In this document: one piece after another, positions 53,401 to 62,070 of the stretch | How the letters are laid out: each line of letters begins with the position of its first letter | How positions within the stretch are numbered: the first letter of the stretch is position 1 | Origin: Kibdelosporangium banguiense | Lineage (GTDB): Bacteria; Actinomycetota; Actinomycetes; Mycobacteriales; Pseudonocardiaceae | Length of the DNA stretch: 64,000 nt | Direction of reading: 5' to 3' | Assembly (NCBI RefSeq): GCF_017876405.1 | Contig: NZ_JAGINW010000001.1 | Location: forward strand, 10,367,203 to 10,431,202 | Made by a program: the position numbers and the translations under genes | The notes under the pieces: generated by a model | The model's database searches: none | What the model saw: the letters and a program-made list of their open reading frames with translations, nothing else | Told to the model about the DNA's origin: nothing

Positions 53401-54893
53401 CATGGGAATTCGACGGCAACCATAAACCGTCCGCGCTGCACACAGCCGGTGAGACGCTTCGGTTCGGCCGCGACGCCGCGGGCCGCGAGATCGAACGAAT
53501 CGTGGGCGATACGGTCCTTTCCCAGATCTGGGACGGAAACCACCGCCTGCGGTCCCAGTCGTTGGCGGGCTCTGTGCCGGACGCCCAGCTCATCCAGCGG
53601 CGGTCATACAGCTATGGACAGTCCGGGCATCTGGTGGCGGTCGTCGACCAACTGTCCGGCGCACGGCAGTTCGATCTCGACCCAGCTGGCCGGATCACGG
53701 CCGTGCACGGGCGTGACTGGACCGAGCAGTACGCCTACGACTCGCTCGGCAACATCGCGTATGCGGCCTCGGCAGGCGCTTCGGCTGCGGGCGAACGTGA
53801 GTATGCGGGCACGCTGATCCAACGCGCCGGAGAGACCCGCTATACACACGACGCGCAAGGCCGTATCGTCCAACGGCGGCAGCGAGACCGCACGTGGCGC
53901 TACGACTGGGATCCGCACGACCAACTGTCCACTGTGGTTACTCCGGACGGCGAGCAGTGGCGGTACAGCTACGACGCGCTCGGCCGCAGGATCGGCAAGC
54001 GGAGGCTGGACGCTGACGGGTCGGTGGCCGAGCGCGTCGATTTTACCTGGGACGGCCGGGTTCTCGCCGAACAGGCGCACGACGGCCGGACCACCACCTG
54101 GGATTGGGAACCTGGCACGTTCCGCGCGGTGAGCCAGCAGGAGTCCATCGACGCGCAGTTCTACGCGATCGTTACCGACATGGTCGGCACGCCCACCGAA
54201 CTGGTGACGCCGGACGGAACCGTCGCGTGGCAGGGCCGCACGACCTTGTGGGGCGTCGACCTGGACGAGGCCGAGAGCCCAGCTGACTGCCCGTTGCGGT
54301 TCCCTGGCCAGTACCGCGACCAGGAATCCGGGCTGAACTACAACTACCACCGTTACTACGATCCGTTGTCCGGCCGGTATGCCAGCCCGGACCCGCTCGG
54401 GCTGGCAGCCGGTCCGAACCCGCACGCCTACGTGTCGAACGCGATGCACTGGATCGACCCGCTCGGCCTGTCGGAGACCACGGTCTTCTACCGCGGCATG
54501 ACGTGGGGCGCGCTCCAGGAGGTCGTCGCCAACCAGGCGCTGGACGCTGACCGGATCCGCGCCAACCAGGCCGCCATGCCGCCGGCGAACGGCCCGGGCG
54601 CCTACCTGACGCAGCAGGAGGACACCGCGCGGTACTACGCCGACCTGGCCGGCGGCAACGGCCGCGGCATGGGGCCCGGCGTGCTGCGGGTCGAGGTGCC
54701 GAGCAACCAGTTCGACGAGTTCGCCAGGCGACACGGCATCGAAGTGGAGACTCCGGTGCCGCAGCCACCCACCCCCGGTCAGACCGAGACCAGGATCCCG
54801 ATGGAGAATTTCGACGAGTTCGACCGGATGGCGACCTACTCCGACCAAGACGACCAACCCGACCAGGATGCGACACCGTGCCCATCGAGCTGA
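50499..54893 (+). CDS. Rhs/YD-repeat polymorphic toxin, 1464 aa
   Basis: The N-terminal 260 residues form a WXG100/ESX-type helical module (GTAAWTGQAADTYRG) with several amphipathic helices, suggesting type VII-like export. A Ser/Thr/Pro linker leads to DUF6531 (NDPIDVASGEMVLSQFDLRLPG) and many YD repeats (for example YDADGNLIGVTRPDG, YDYDPAGNLLREKDFNG). The core ends at YHRYYDPLSGRYASPDPLGL. The variable C-terminal toxin (about 140 residues, from SETTVFYRGMTWGAL) has YRG and GAYLTQQEDTARYY, weakly reminiscent of ADP-ribosyltransferase folds. The start is behind GGGGGA. Confidence 0.92.
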   Translation: MPEGNPLVASAQSDTTAVTGIGIAESSMDLANGISSGDWVAAGLGAVGVGLEVLSMVIDPIGTVASYGVSWLIEHVRPLKEALDWFAGDPPVIRSFSETWGNVAAEVGRIAADYGNEVKTGTAAWTGQAADTYRGKATETADAIAGAGALADGISAGVMIMGEVVAAVRELVRDLVAEIVGKLITWALEAVATLGLGTPVIVAQATTAISKVIAKISDLVRKLVKTIGNVTPRIRKVIDKLDEIIAKLGKLGRKGDAPGSTSPSSTKAPGAQADGPSSPGTDTSGTGTGTDEPGSVGGNDTRPGRNGASGDDVRSNTSPETSREANGRRCENDPIDVASGEMVLSQFDLRLPGALPLVLARTHISSYRVGRGFGRSWASTLDQRIEAVDSGLYFAAADGMLLAYPLPTGESPVLPEHGPRWPLTVTASGYTITNPVLGQSLHFAPGNESTVLALRAMTDRNGNRIDFDYAPDGTFTGIRHSGGYHLRAETSEGLITALHLGAVRVVGYRYDEARRLTEVINSSGRGMRYEYDSEGRITRWQDRTGRWFHYVYDERGRCVRTGGPDGYLAGTFEYGDRVTTYTDSLGHRKVFHLNEDGQVVREVDALGNVTVSEWNSHDSLLSHTDPLGRTVRYSYDADGNLIGVTRPDGTAITVSYNVLQLPVRTVYPDGATWHQEYDERGNLTAVTDPTGAVTQYGYDAQGHLIAVTDPVGSTRRIQTNAAGLPIAVTDAMSARTVFTRDVFGRVAAMTDPIGGVTHFSWTVEGRLASRTLPDGSTERWRYDSQGNMTEHVDAAGNQERFETTHFGRLAARTDAGGGRTEYTYDTELRLVAVTNPHGQVWRYDYDPAGNLLREKDFNGREMRYGYDAAGQLVEFVNGVGDVVRYRHDPLGNVVRREVGSDISDVATFAYDSVGRMVRATNRDADLVLTRDPLGRITAETTDGRTLTSAYDALGRRVHRRTPSGVECTWEFDGNHKPSALHTAGETLRFGRDAAGREIERIVGDTVLSQIWDGNHRLRSQSLAGSVPDAQLIQRRSYSYGQSGHLVAVVDQLSGARQFDLDPAGRITAVHGRDWTEQYAYDSLGNIAYAASAGASAAGEREYAGTLIQRAGETRYTHDAQGRIVQRRQRDRTWRYDWDPHDQLSTVVTPDGEQWRYSYDALGRRIGKRRLDADGSVAERVDFTWDGRVLAEQAHDGRTTTWDWEPGTFRAVSQQESIDAQFYAIVTDMVGTPTELVTPDGTVAWQGRTTLWGVDLDEAESPADCPLRFPGQYRDQESGLNYNYHRYYDPLSGRYASPDPLGLAAGPNPHAYVSNAMHWIDPLGLSETTVFYRGMTWGALQEVVANQALDADRIRANQAAMPPANGPGAYLTQQEDTARYYADLAGGNGRGMGPGVLRVEVPSNQFDEFARRHGIEVETPVPQPPTPGQTETRIPMENFDEFDRMATYSDQDDQPDQDATPCPSS

Positions 54894-55474
54894 TCGAAAT
54901 GCCGCCCGACCTGCCGGTGATCGACGAGTCCCGGTTTCCCGACCGCGACTCGTCGCTCGTGCCCGAGCACCTGGAGCACTACCTCTCGCTGTTCGAGCCG
55001 TCACCGGCCATCGGAATCCGGGCCGAACCCGGCGGCCCTGTCGTAACCAGGGGCCACAAGTACCTGCTGGCCGCACGGAACCTGGGCCGTCCCCGAATCA
55101 GAGCGGTGATCCAGCCGGGATCCGACTCCGCCGCGACAGCCGAACTGCTGCGGCGGCCCGAAATCACCCGGCTGGACTGGACCGAGATCGATGCCGCCGA
55201 ACGTGCGCAGCCGATCGCCGACCAATGGCACGTTTACTACTTCGAGCGCCCGCTCACCGAGCCCGAGCAACGCGCCTTCGAGGACCTCGTCATCGGTTTC
55301 CTGCTCCAGGCCGGCAACCAGGTCCGCGAAATCAGCCACACCGGCAACCGCACACAGTTCCTGGCAGCAGTCCCGGCAGGCGACGAAAGCTGGTTCGGCC
55401 CCTACCGCGCCGCGACTCAGCGATTCAGCACCGAAATCGTGCCGGTGGTCTCGTTCCAGGGCCGCCGATTCTGA
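54878..55474 (+). CDS. Putative immunity protein for the Rhs toxin, 198 aa
   Basis: GTG start overlaps the toxin gene's end by 16 bp, the usual position of an immunity gene. Acidic protein without signal peptide or membrane helix; segments such as HKYLLAARNLGRPRIRAVIQ, DQWHVYYFERPLTEPEQRAFEDLVIGFLLQAG, ESWFGPYRAATQRFSTEIVPVVSF. No family recognised; function inferred from position. The decayed IS begins 40 bp downstream. Confidence 0.75.
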   Translation: MPIELIEMPPDLPVIDESRFPDRDSSLVPEHLEHYLSLFEPSPAIGIRAEPGGPVVTRGHKYLLAARNLGRPRIRAVIQPGSDSAATAELLRRPEITRLDWTEIDAAERAQPIADQWHVYYFERPLTEPEQRAFEDLVIGFLLQAGNQVREISHTGNRTQFLAAVPAGDESWFGPYRAATQRFSTEIVPVVSFQGRRF

Positions 55475-55514
55475 TCACGTGCCCACTGCCTGCCTGGCCG
55501 CGGAGGCCTTGCGC

Positions 55515-56003
55515 TTGCCGAAAACCGCATCCGTGCTGGTCAAAGGTGCGATTCAGCCCGACCGACAGAGCGTTACTCGCCGCACTCCTGCATCGACTAC
55601 CACGCCAGAGCTTGCGCAGGCTCCGACTGCCGGCACGCCCGGACACCATCCTGCGCTGGCACCGCGACATACTCCCGCCAACGCCACGCCAAGGCATCCC
55701 GACCAAAACGCCCCGGTCGGCCACGCACCATCCGATCCATCCGAATCCTGGTCCTACGCCTCGCGAAGGAGAACCCCAACTGGGGCTACCGTCGCATCCA
55801 CGGCGAACTCCGCGTCCTCGGCATCAAAATCGCCGCATCCACCGTCTGGCAAATCCTCACCGACACCGGCATCACCCCCGCACCCCAACGCGCGTCCAGC
55901 ACCTGGGCACAGTTCCTCCGCTCCCACGGCGAACTCCTCGTCCTGGGCTTGAACGTCGAGTGCTACCGGTCCGCATGAACAGCACGGACGGAGTTTTCGG
56001 CAA
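55515..56003 (+). mobile_element. Decayed 489-bp IS with 28-bp inverted repeats
   Basis: Ends TTGCCGAAAACCGCATCCGT... (55515-55542) and its complement (55976-56003) match at 24 of 28 positions. Inside is a transposase remnant spread over frames: SPTDRALLAALLHRLPRQSLRR, then RPDTILRWHRDI; next, in another frame, IRILVLRLAKENPNWGYRR, GIKIAASTVWQILTDTG and TWAQFLRSHGELL. The catalytic domain is deleted. Confidence 0.75.
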
Positions 56004-56104
56004 CCCACAAGGCCGTCGTTAGGGAATAGAGGAAGGACAGTTGATCGACGGGATCCGGTGGTGCATCCGTGCCGGTGCGACGTGCCACCGCACTACGGAT
56101 CTGG

Positions 56105-57031
56105 TCAGGGGGTGATTCTGGCCGCGACGATGGGGTGCTTGTCCACCGGGACGATCTGGTGGCTGGTCACGCTCCACCGGTACCCGGCGAATGTGCGCTC
56201 CTTGTTGTTGGCGTAGAAGACCATATGGCCGTACCCGGCGCCGGTTTCTTCTGTGCTCGCGGTGATCCGCGTGTCCCGGTAAGCACCACTTTGGCCGACG
56301 CGGCCGTGCGCGGCCTTGGTGGTGTCGATGATCTCCACCACGTACGCCGTGGCGTCGTCAAGGGCTGGGCCGGTCTGTTCACGGCCGGTGACTCTGCGTA
56401 CCAGCATGACGTGGCCGGTGAAGTCTTGTGACTCCGGATACTTGATCGCAATGAGGTCGCCCGGCCGGAGATCGGTGACTTTCGTGACCCTCCTGAAGTG
56501 TGGTATCGGCTTTTTGTTCGCGATCGCGTCGTGGTAATCGCGCGCGAACGGGCTGTAGTTGCCGAAATGAGTATGGAAAAAGCTGAGGGTGGCCCAGTGT
56601 GAGTACGTGTGCTTCAGCGTTTCGGTGACGAACGAGGCGCACTGCGAGACGTTTTTGTAGGTGTCGGGCCGACCGGGCTGTCCCCATCGCACGATGGTCT
56701 CCTCCTGCCCCTGCCGGTACCGGTTGTACTTTCTCTCCTGGGGCCAGCCGATGGCGTTGAGATGGTCGATCAACTCCTCGGCAGCCCGTTGGTGCGGGAC
56801 CCGCTGGCCGGTCGCGCCGCGGCGGCTCCCATCACCCGCGCTGGCGCATAACCCTTCTGCGTCCATTCGCGAGCAGATATCCGGTAACGAGACGACAGAC
56901 CGCTGATGGCCGGTCACGCTGGTGTAGGCGTGCGCAGGCGGATTGGCGGCGCCAGCCGCTGGGGCCGTAATAATAGTCGACGGGGAACCCAGACTCAGCA
57001 TCGCGGCGAGCACGACGGAGACCTTTTTCAT
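56105..57031 (-). CDS. Secreted Cys/His hydrolase-like protein (NlpC/P60- or CHAP-like), 308 aa
   Basis: Start at MKKVSVVLAAMLSLGSPS (57031), a Sec signal peptide ending near AGAANPPAHA. The catalytic-type order Cys-His is visible: NVSQCASFVTETLKHTY, then LRPGDLIAIKYPESQDFTGHVMLVRRV (His), AYVVEIIDTTKAAHGR. This pattern fits papain-like amidases acting on cell wall or small amides. A segment of secreted charged sequence (about 75-110) precedes the core. No neighbours share an operon. Family assignment is tentative. Confidence 0.68.
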   Translation of the reverse strand: MKKVSVVLAAMLSLGSPSTIITAPAAGAANPPAHAYTSVTGHQRSVVSLPDICSRMDAEGLCASAGDGSRRGATGQRVPHQRAAEELIDHLNAIGWPQERKYNRYRQGQEETIVRWGQPGRPDTYKNVSQCASFVTETLKHTYSHWATLSFFHTHFGNYSPFARDYHDAIANKKPIPHFRRVTKVTDLRPGDLIAIKYPESQDFTGHVMLVRRVTGREQTGPALDDATAYVVEIIDTTKAAHGRVGQSGAYRDTRITASTEETGAGYGHMVFYANNKERTFAGYRWSVTSHQIVPVDKHPIVAARITP

Positions 57032-57363
57032 TGTTCCTCCAAACTTGGGAACCAACCGACGATTCGATGTAGCTGAGGACAGAACCCGGGCCCCTCAGCG
57101 GGGTGATTTCCCAGCCCACGCTGAGATTGCCCGAACTGATTTCACTGCTTGATATCTGGGATTGGAGTTCAGCCTGCACTGCGGCGCGAAAGAAGACGTC
57201 CGCGACACTGAGCGCTTTTCATCCTGGTGTGGATATGTTGGTGGGTAAGGGATCCGAGGTGACAAGGTGATGTTCATCGGCGTGTCGTTACCGCGGACGT
57301 GACGAAGCCCTTGGTAGGACAGCAATCGACCAAGATCCATGTCCGTACAACCAAGGGCTTCAG
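57032..57363. other. 332-bp gap containing the left end of the IS5-type element
   Basis: The first 170 bp are upstream DNA of the secreted protein gene with no recognised motif; from 57206 the IS begins. The leader of the transposase gene (57296-57345) contains GACGAAGCCCTTGGT and the near-inverted ACCAAGGGCTTCA, which could form a hairpin in front of the start. Confidence 0.5.
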
Positions 57364-58156
57364 ATGCTGTTTTACCGTGCCGCGCTGCCGTTGTCACGTC
57401 AGACCCTGACCTTCGTGTCCGATCTCATCCGCGCTCACCGCCGAGAGCTGGGCTCGGCGTGGCGCAAGCTCAACCCAGGCCAGCAGGCGCTGTCGGTGCT
57501 GGTGTATCTGCGTAAGGGTGAACCGTTCGCGCAGGTCGGCGCCGGGTTCGACATCTCCACCGCGACCTGCTGGCGGTATGTCAACGAAACCGTCGAGTTG
57601 CTGGCTGCTCGGGCGCCCAAGCTCCGGGCGGCGTTGCGGAAGGCCAAACGCGAGAAGATGGCGTACGTGATCATCGACGGCACGCTGATCCCGATCGACC
57701 GGATCGCCGTCGACCGGCCGTTCTACTCCGGCAAGCACAAGCGCCATGGGGTGAACTTGCAGGTGATCGCGTCTCCGGATGGGACGATCCTGTGGGTGTC
57801 CGGCGAGTTGCCGGGCAGCACGCACGACACCGCGGCCGCCCGGATCTGGAACATCCTCGCCGCGCTGCGCGATGCGGGGCTGATCGCGTTGGGTGACAAG
57901 GGCTACCACGGCTACGACGAGACCAGCCAACAGGTGATCACCCCGTACAAGGGCAAGAACAAACCCGAGTCGCAGAAGGATGCCAACCGCGCTCACGCTC
58001 GGCTGCGCGGCCCCGGCGAACGCGCCAACGCCCAGCTCAAGTACTGGCGCATCCTGCACAAAGTCCGTGTCAGCCCGCATCGCATCGGCCGACTCGCCAA
58101 GGCCATCCACGTCCTACAGAACTACGAGGTCACCGCAGGATGAAAAAGGCTCACTG
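57206..58156 (+). mobile_element. Complete IS5-type insertion sequence, 951 bp
   Basis: 21-bp terminal inverted repeats CACTGAGCGCTTTTCATCCTG (57206-57226) and CAGGATGAAAAAGGCTCACTG (58136-58156) with three mismatches. The transposase stop codon lies within the right repeat. No clear target duplication was seen (flanks CGA and CCT). Confidence 0.85.
57364..58143 (+). CDS. IS5-family DDE transposase, 259 aa
   Basis: Intact HARBI1-like DDE_4 protein. N-terminal helical domain (SVLVYLRKGEPFAQVGAGFDISTATCWRYVNE) and catalytic residues in VIIDGTLIPIDR (Asp), LGDKGYHGYDE (Asp) and GPGERANAQLKYWRIL (Glu). KAIHVLQNYEV is the normal C-terminus. It fills the element between the inverted repeats. Confidence 0.93.
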   Translation: MLFYRAALPLSRQTLTFVSDLIRAHRRELGSAWRKLNPGQQALSVLVYLRKGEPFAQVGAGFDISTATCWRYVNETVELLAARAPKLRAALRKAKREKMAYVIIDGTLIPIDRIAVDRPFYSGKHKRHGVNLQVIASPDGTILWVSGELPGSTHDTAAARIWNILAALRDAGLIALGDKGYHGYDETSQQVITPYKGKNKPESQKDANRAHARLRGPGERANAQLKYWRILHKVRVSPHRIGRLAKAIHVLQNYEVTAG

Positions 58157-58228
58157 CCTACATGGCAGGTTGCAATTACCCGCCAATGAGTGCTGCGCAA
58201 CGCCATGGTGGCGTTGCGCAGCTGAAGG

Positions 58229-58936
58229 TCAGCAGGGCTTCCCGGGCACCGCCGTATCGGATTGGCTGGCCGGCCTGGGACCGACGGCGTCGGCGACATT
58301 CTTGAGTGCTGCGCGCAGGCTGGTTGTGGTGTTGTGCGGGAACATCTCTTGCAGCGCGTACCAGTAGAAGCCGCCGCCCAAACCGTGGTCGGTGGCCAGC
58401 GCCGCGTGGGTGTACTGATCGACCAGGTAGGCGCGAGTTGCGTCGATGCTGGCGTTGTCCGTACGGGTGCTGCCGAGCGGCCACACGCGGTTCATGTCCT
58501 TACACCATTTGTGCACCAGGTCGTCCACTGATGGAGGTTGGTGCGGGTCGTGTCCGCACCAGTAGCCCAGTTCGCCGATGCCCACCTTCACTAGTTTCTT
58601 GAGCTTTTTGGACAGTTCGGACACTCGCTTGTCCAGGGTGGACATGACTCGATCGATGGAGATGCTCAGCGGGGCGTTGTCGGTAAAGATCGACAGCAGC
58701 ACGACGTCGACGTTGGCCAGCAGGTCGTGTTTGACGCCGTCACCGTCTGTCCACTGGAGATTGCCGGAGTCGGGGCCGATCCGGTTGAACGGCGAGTTCG
58801 CGGTGGACGGTCCCCGAGCGCCGAATTCCCAGAACAGCGTCAGGGCGACCGGTGTGGTTGGGCTGTCCTGCTTGACCGCCCGTGCGGCCGCGCCGGCCTT
58901 GATGTGGATACGGTCACGCGGACCCCAGGGAGCCAT
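58229..58936 (-). CDS. Orphan protein, probably N-terminally truncated, 235 aa
   Basis: From the ATG at 58936: PVALTLFWEFGARGPSTANSP, DLLANVDVVLLSIFTDNAPLS, KKLKKLVKVGIGELGYWCG, YLVDQYTHAALATDHGLGGGFYW. The GIGELGYWCG and GGGFYWYALQEMF blocks look like the last strands of a TIM-barrel glycosidase. The frame stays open upstream into the LAL gene, where its translation is clearly non-coding, so the beginning of the original gene is lost or the true start is near 58936-58972. Function unknown. Confidence 0.5.
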   Translation of the reverse strand: MAPWGPRDRIHIKAGAAARAVKQDSPTTPVALTLFWEFGARGPSTANSPFNRIGPDSGNLQWTDGDGVKHDLLANVDVVLLSIFTDNAPLSISIDRVMSTLDKRVSELSKKLKKLVKVGIGELGYWCGHDPHQPPSVDDLVHKWCKDMNRVWPLGSTRTDNASIDATRAYLVDQYTHAALATDHGLGGGFYWYALQEMFPHNTTTSLRAALKNVADAVGPRPASQSDTAVPGKPC

Positions 58937-59031
58937 TTGCCTGGGCCCCACCGGGGCCGACGTGAAGCGCACATCCCTAGCGCGCGCCTCACGCCGTCTT
59001 CCCTCCCGGCCGGTCGTGCCTGCCGAGGAGT

Positions 59032-62000
59032 TCAGCGTGCCTGCCGGCACGAATGAGAGACATCCGGGACACTGCCCACATCGCCACCGACCATGGCAAG
59101 CGCGCTGGCGACGCCGGTTCGGGATGTGACGCCGAGCTTGGCGGTGATGTGCTCGACATGGTGGTCGATGGTCCGGGGACTCAGATACAGCTTCGCGGCG
59201 ATTTGCCGACTGGTCATCCCCGTGACCAGCAACTCGGCCACCTCCCTCTCCCGGGAGGTCAGCGCGGCAGGTCCGATGGCATCGCGAGGGTTGCGTTGTC
59301 CGGTAACGCCGCGCGGCACCCGGCGCCCCAGCCTGCGCAGTTCGCGGCTGGCCCGCTCCTGCAGTCCGCTGGCGCCGCAGTGGGCAAATAGGGCACGAGC
59401 CTGTTCCAGGTCCTCCAGGGCGCGGGGCCGTTCGCCGGCGGCGGCTGTCGCGGTGCCGGCCACCAGCCAGGCTCGGCCCGCGTCGAGGGGATTGCCGCTC
59501 TTGGTGAACTCCGCGGCGGCCGTCCGGGCCGTTGTACTGGCGTGTGCCGGGTCGCTGGAGGCGTACAGCACTCTGGCACGGGCAAGTCGCGCGAACGCCC
59601 TGCGGCCCGGCAGCGCCACCAGGCTGGTGGCCGCTGCTTCGGCGCGCGTGGCCCATTGTTCGCCCTCCGCCGCGCGGTCCAGGGCCAGGGCGGCTGTGGT
59701 GAGGAACTCGAACCAGGCCGGCCGGCGAGCCGGATCGACCGTCGATAGCTCCGGGTCGCTACCGGCGATGTCCAGAATGGACGAACATTCATCGGGATCG
59801 CCGGTCATCAGGTGGGCGTGTGCGAGAAGCTTGGCCGTCCACAGTGACAGCCAGTCGGCAGGCGGTCCGGCGAGACGGCACGCTTGCTGTCCCAACCGCA
59901 GCGCCTGATCGGGTTCCCTGGTCAACGCCGCCACTCGGCACCGCATGGCGAGCGCGAACGCGTGCAACCACTGGCTGCGCACCAGCAATGCGGCCTCTTC
60001 CGCGTCAGCGAAGCAGTCTTCAGCCTGTGTCAGCAGCCCTTGCCACAACAACACGCTGCCACGACTGACCAGCAGAGTGGTCAGCAGATAGTTCTGACCG
60101 GTGGCGCGGGCCAGCGCGAGGCCGCGTTCGAGATGCCGCCCTGCCGCGTCATAGCGTTCCAGATCGTGCTCGGCCCAACCGAGCCACGCCACGCTGTCCA
60201 GCCGCTGCGCCAACTCGCCGTCGGTCAGCCCGTCGACCAGCAGGGCCGCATGGTCACAGTGCTTGAGCGCAGCTGGAATGTCGGCGGCGAGATAGTCGGC
60301 GTAGGCCGCGAAACTGGCTGCGGTCGCCCGCGCGGCGCGATCCTCATGACGGTTGGCAAGCATGTGAGCGGTGCCCGCCCAGGTGCGGGCACCGGCGACG
60401 TCGCCACGCCGGAGGCTGGCCTCAGCCAGGCCGAGCTGCAGCGCCGTCGCGCCGCCGTCCTCCAGCTGAGGCAGTCCTCGCAGTTCCGTCAGCAGCAGAG
60501 CACTTGCCTCGGCGTGCCGGCCCAGCAGATGTTCGAGCGCGGCGCAGAACGAGACCGCCCGCACCCGCCGATCCGCCGCCGTGCGGGGCAGGAGCCTCAA
60601 CACCTCATGCAGGACGTCCCTGGCCTGCCACAACTGGCCGCTGATCCCGAGGAACGTCGCCATGTCCGTGAGCAACTCCAGGCGGCGTACGTCGCCCTCG
60701 CCCTCATCGGGCAGCAACCTCAGTGCCACGGACAACCAATGCGCGGCATCGGCCGGTGCCCGGCCGGCCACCGCCTTGGCGGCGGCGACCAGCACCGCGA
60801 TCGCCTTGTCATTCCCGGAAAGCGCCGCATGCTCGACATGGGGCGCACACCGCACCACCGAAGCCGCCCGCTCCTCCAGTGCGTTCCACGCCCTGGCATG
60901 AGCCCGTACCAGCCAGCCAGCGCCAGCGTCCTCGTACGCGGCGGCGCGTACTATCGGGTGGCGGTAGGAAAAACGGCCAGGGCCCGCCGGGTGGACGAGA
61001 TCACGGGCGACCAGTTCGTCCAGAGCCAGGTCGGCCCCCTGACGACTCAGTCCCGCGACCGCGGCCACGAGATCAGGCTCGAAGGGATCACCAGCAACAG
61101 CGGACGCGTGCGCGACCAAGCGGACCCGCTCGGGCAACATCGCCAGTTCGGCTTGCAGACTCGCGCGAACAACGGCAGGAACATCATCGAGCGACAACAC
61201 CGCGCTTCGCGATTGGGCAGTCAGCAAAGCACCCGACCGCGACTCCGCCACCGCCGACGTAGGTAACTGCACCTCGGGAACACGGGCCAGCGCTTCCAAG
61301 TAGAACGGGTTGCCACCGCTGGCTTGGTGCAGGACCCGGCACCGTACCCGGTCGACATCGGGACCAAGGAATTCGGCGACTTCGTCCAGGCTGAGCGGAC
61401 CGAGCTCGATCCGGCGAACCATCCCTTCCCGCATGGCCTGGGTGAGCACGGCAGCGAGCCGACCAGGTCGCTGACCGGGACGGTAGGCAAGTACCAGCAC
61501 GACGGGCACGCGAGGTGGGTGGCGGAGCAGATACCCCAGCAGCTCGAACGAGGCGACATCTCCCCAATGCAGATCGTCCAGGGTAAGCACCAACCCCAAG
61601 GGAGACGCCAGGCGCCCCAGCAGAGCACATATCGCCAGGTGCAACCGGTAACGCTCGACGCCGAGGGCCAAGCGTTCGTGTGTGGCCTCCGCAGAGTCCC
61701 GTGGCACTAAGATCCCCGGAAACACCATCGCGAGCTCACCCACCAGTTCAGTCCCGAGCCCGGCGAGATCATGCGGGTCGAGCGAGGCGACATGATCACC
61801 CATCGCATCAAGAAAGACCCCGAACGAGTTGTGACGTTCCAGCTCCGTGGCATGACCGGCCAACACCATCCAGCCCTGACGACACGCCCCAGCGCGCATC
61901 TCACCCAACAGCCGGGACTTGCCGATGCCCGGCTCGCCCACGACCTCAATCACTCGGGTCACCTCGTCGCGCGGACGATCGAGGAGCACCTGCTCGAGCA

Positions 62001-62070
62001 ACTCCTTCTCCCGCACGCGCCCCACCAGACGACGGGCACCGTCTCCCAGTCCTACGTCACCGCCCCGCAT
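59032..62070 (-). CDS. LAL-type LuxR-family regulator, 1012 aa
   Basis: Start at MRGGDVGLG (62070), GGAG 5 nt upstream, instead of a longer frame from 62295 with non-coding-like codons. AAA-type ATPase at the N-terminus: VGRVREKELLEQVL, Walker A GEPGIGKSRLL near residue 48, LVLTLDDLHWGD as Walker B. The middle is helical TPR-like. C-terminal LuxR helix-turn-helix: LTSREREVAELLVTGMTSRQ, KLYLSPRTIDHHVEHITAKLG. MalT-like regulators are common in antibiotic clusters, but this one is 19 kb away from the sugar cluster. Confidence 0.93.
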   Translation of the reverse strand: MRGGDVGLGDGARRLVGRVREKELLEQVLLDRPRDEVTRVIEVVGEPGIGKSRLLGEMRAGACRQGWMVLAGHATELERHNSFGVFLDAMGDHVASLDPHDLAGLGTELVGELAMVFPGILVPRDSAEATHERLALGVERYRLHLAICALLGRLASPLGLVLTLDDLHWGDVASFELLGYLLRHPPRVPVVLVLAYRPGQRPGRLAAVLTQAMREGMVRRIELGPLSLDEVAEFLGPDVDRVRCRVLHQASGGNPFYLEALARVPEVQLPTSAVAESRSGALLTAQSRSAVLSLDDVPAVVRASLQAELAMLPERVRLVAHASAVAGDPFEPDLVAAVAGLSRQGADLALDELVARDLVHPAGPGRFSYRHPIVRAAAYEDAGAGWLVRAHARAWNALEERAASVVRCAPHVEHAALSGNDKAIAVLVAAAKAVAGRAPADAAHWLSVALRLLPDEGEGDVRRLELLTDMATFLGISGQLWQARDVLHEVLRLLPRTAADRRVRAVSFCAALEHLLGRHAEASALLLTELRGLPQLEDGGATALQLGLAEASLRRGDVAGARTWAGTAHMLANRHEDRAARATAASFAAYADYLAADIPAALKHCDHAALLVDGLTDGELAQRLDSVAWLGWAEHDLERYDAAGRHLERGLALARATGQNYLLTTLLVSRGSVLLWQGLLTQAEDCFADAEEAALLVRSQWLHAFALAMRCRVAALTREPDQALRLGQQACRLAGPPADWLSLWTAKLLAHAHLMTGDPDECSSILDIAGSDPELSTVDPARRPAWFEFLTTAALALDRAAEGEQWATRAEAAATSLVALPGRRAFARLARARVLYASSDPAHASTTARTAAAEFTKSGNPLDAGRAWLVAGTATAAAGERPRALEDLEQARALFAHCGASGLQERASRELRRLGRRVPRGVTGQRNPRDAIGPAALTSREREVAELLVTGMTSRQIAAKLYLSPRTIDHHVEHITAKLGVTSRTGVASALAMVGGDVGSVPDVSHSCRQAR

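Noticed and set aside
54868..56022. 384-codon frame across the immunity gene and decayed IS
   Set aside because: It is out of frame with the immunity protein; only a short stretch matches a transposase N-terminus, which is already listed as an IS remnant.
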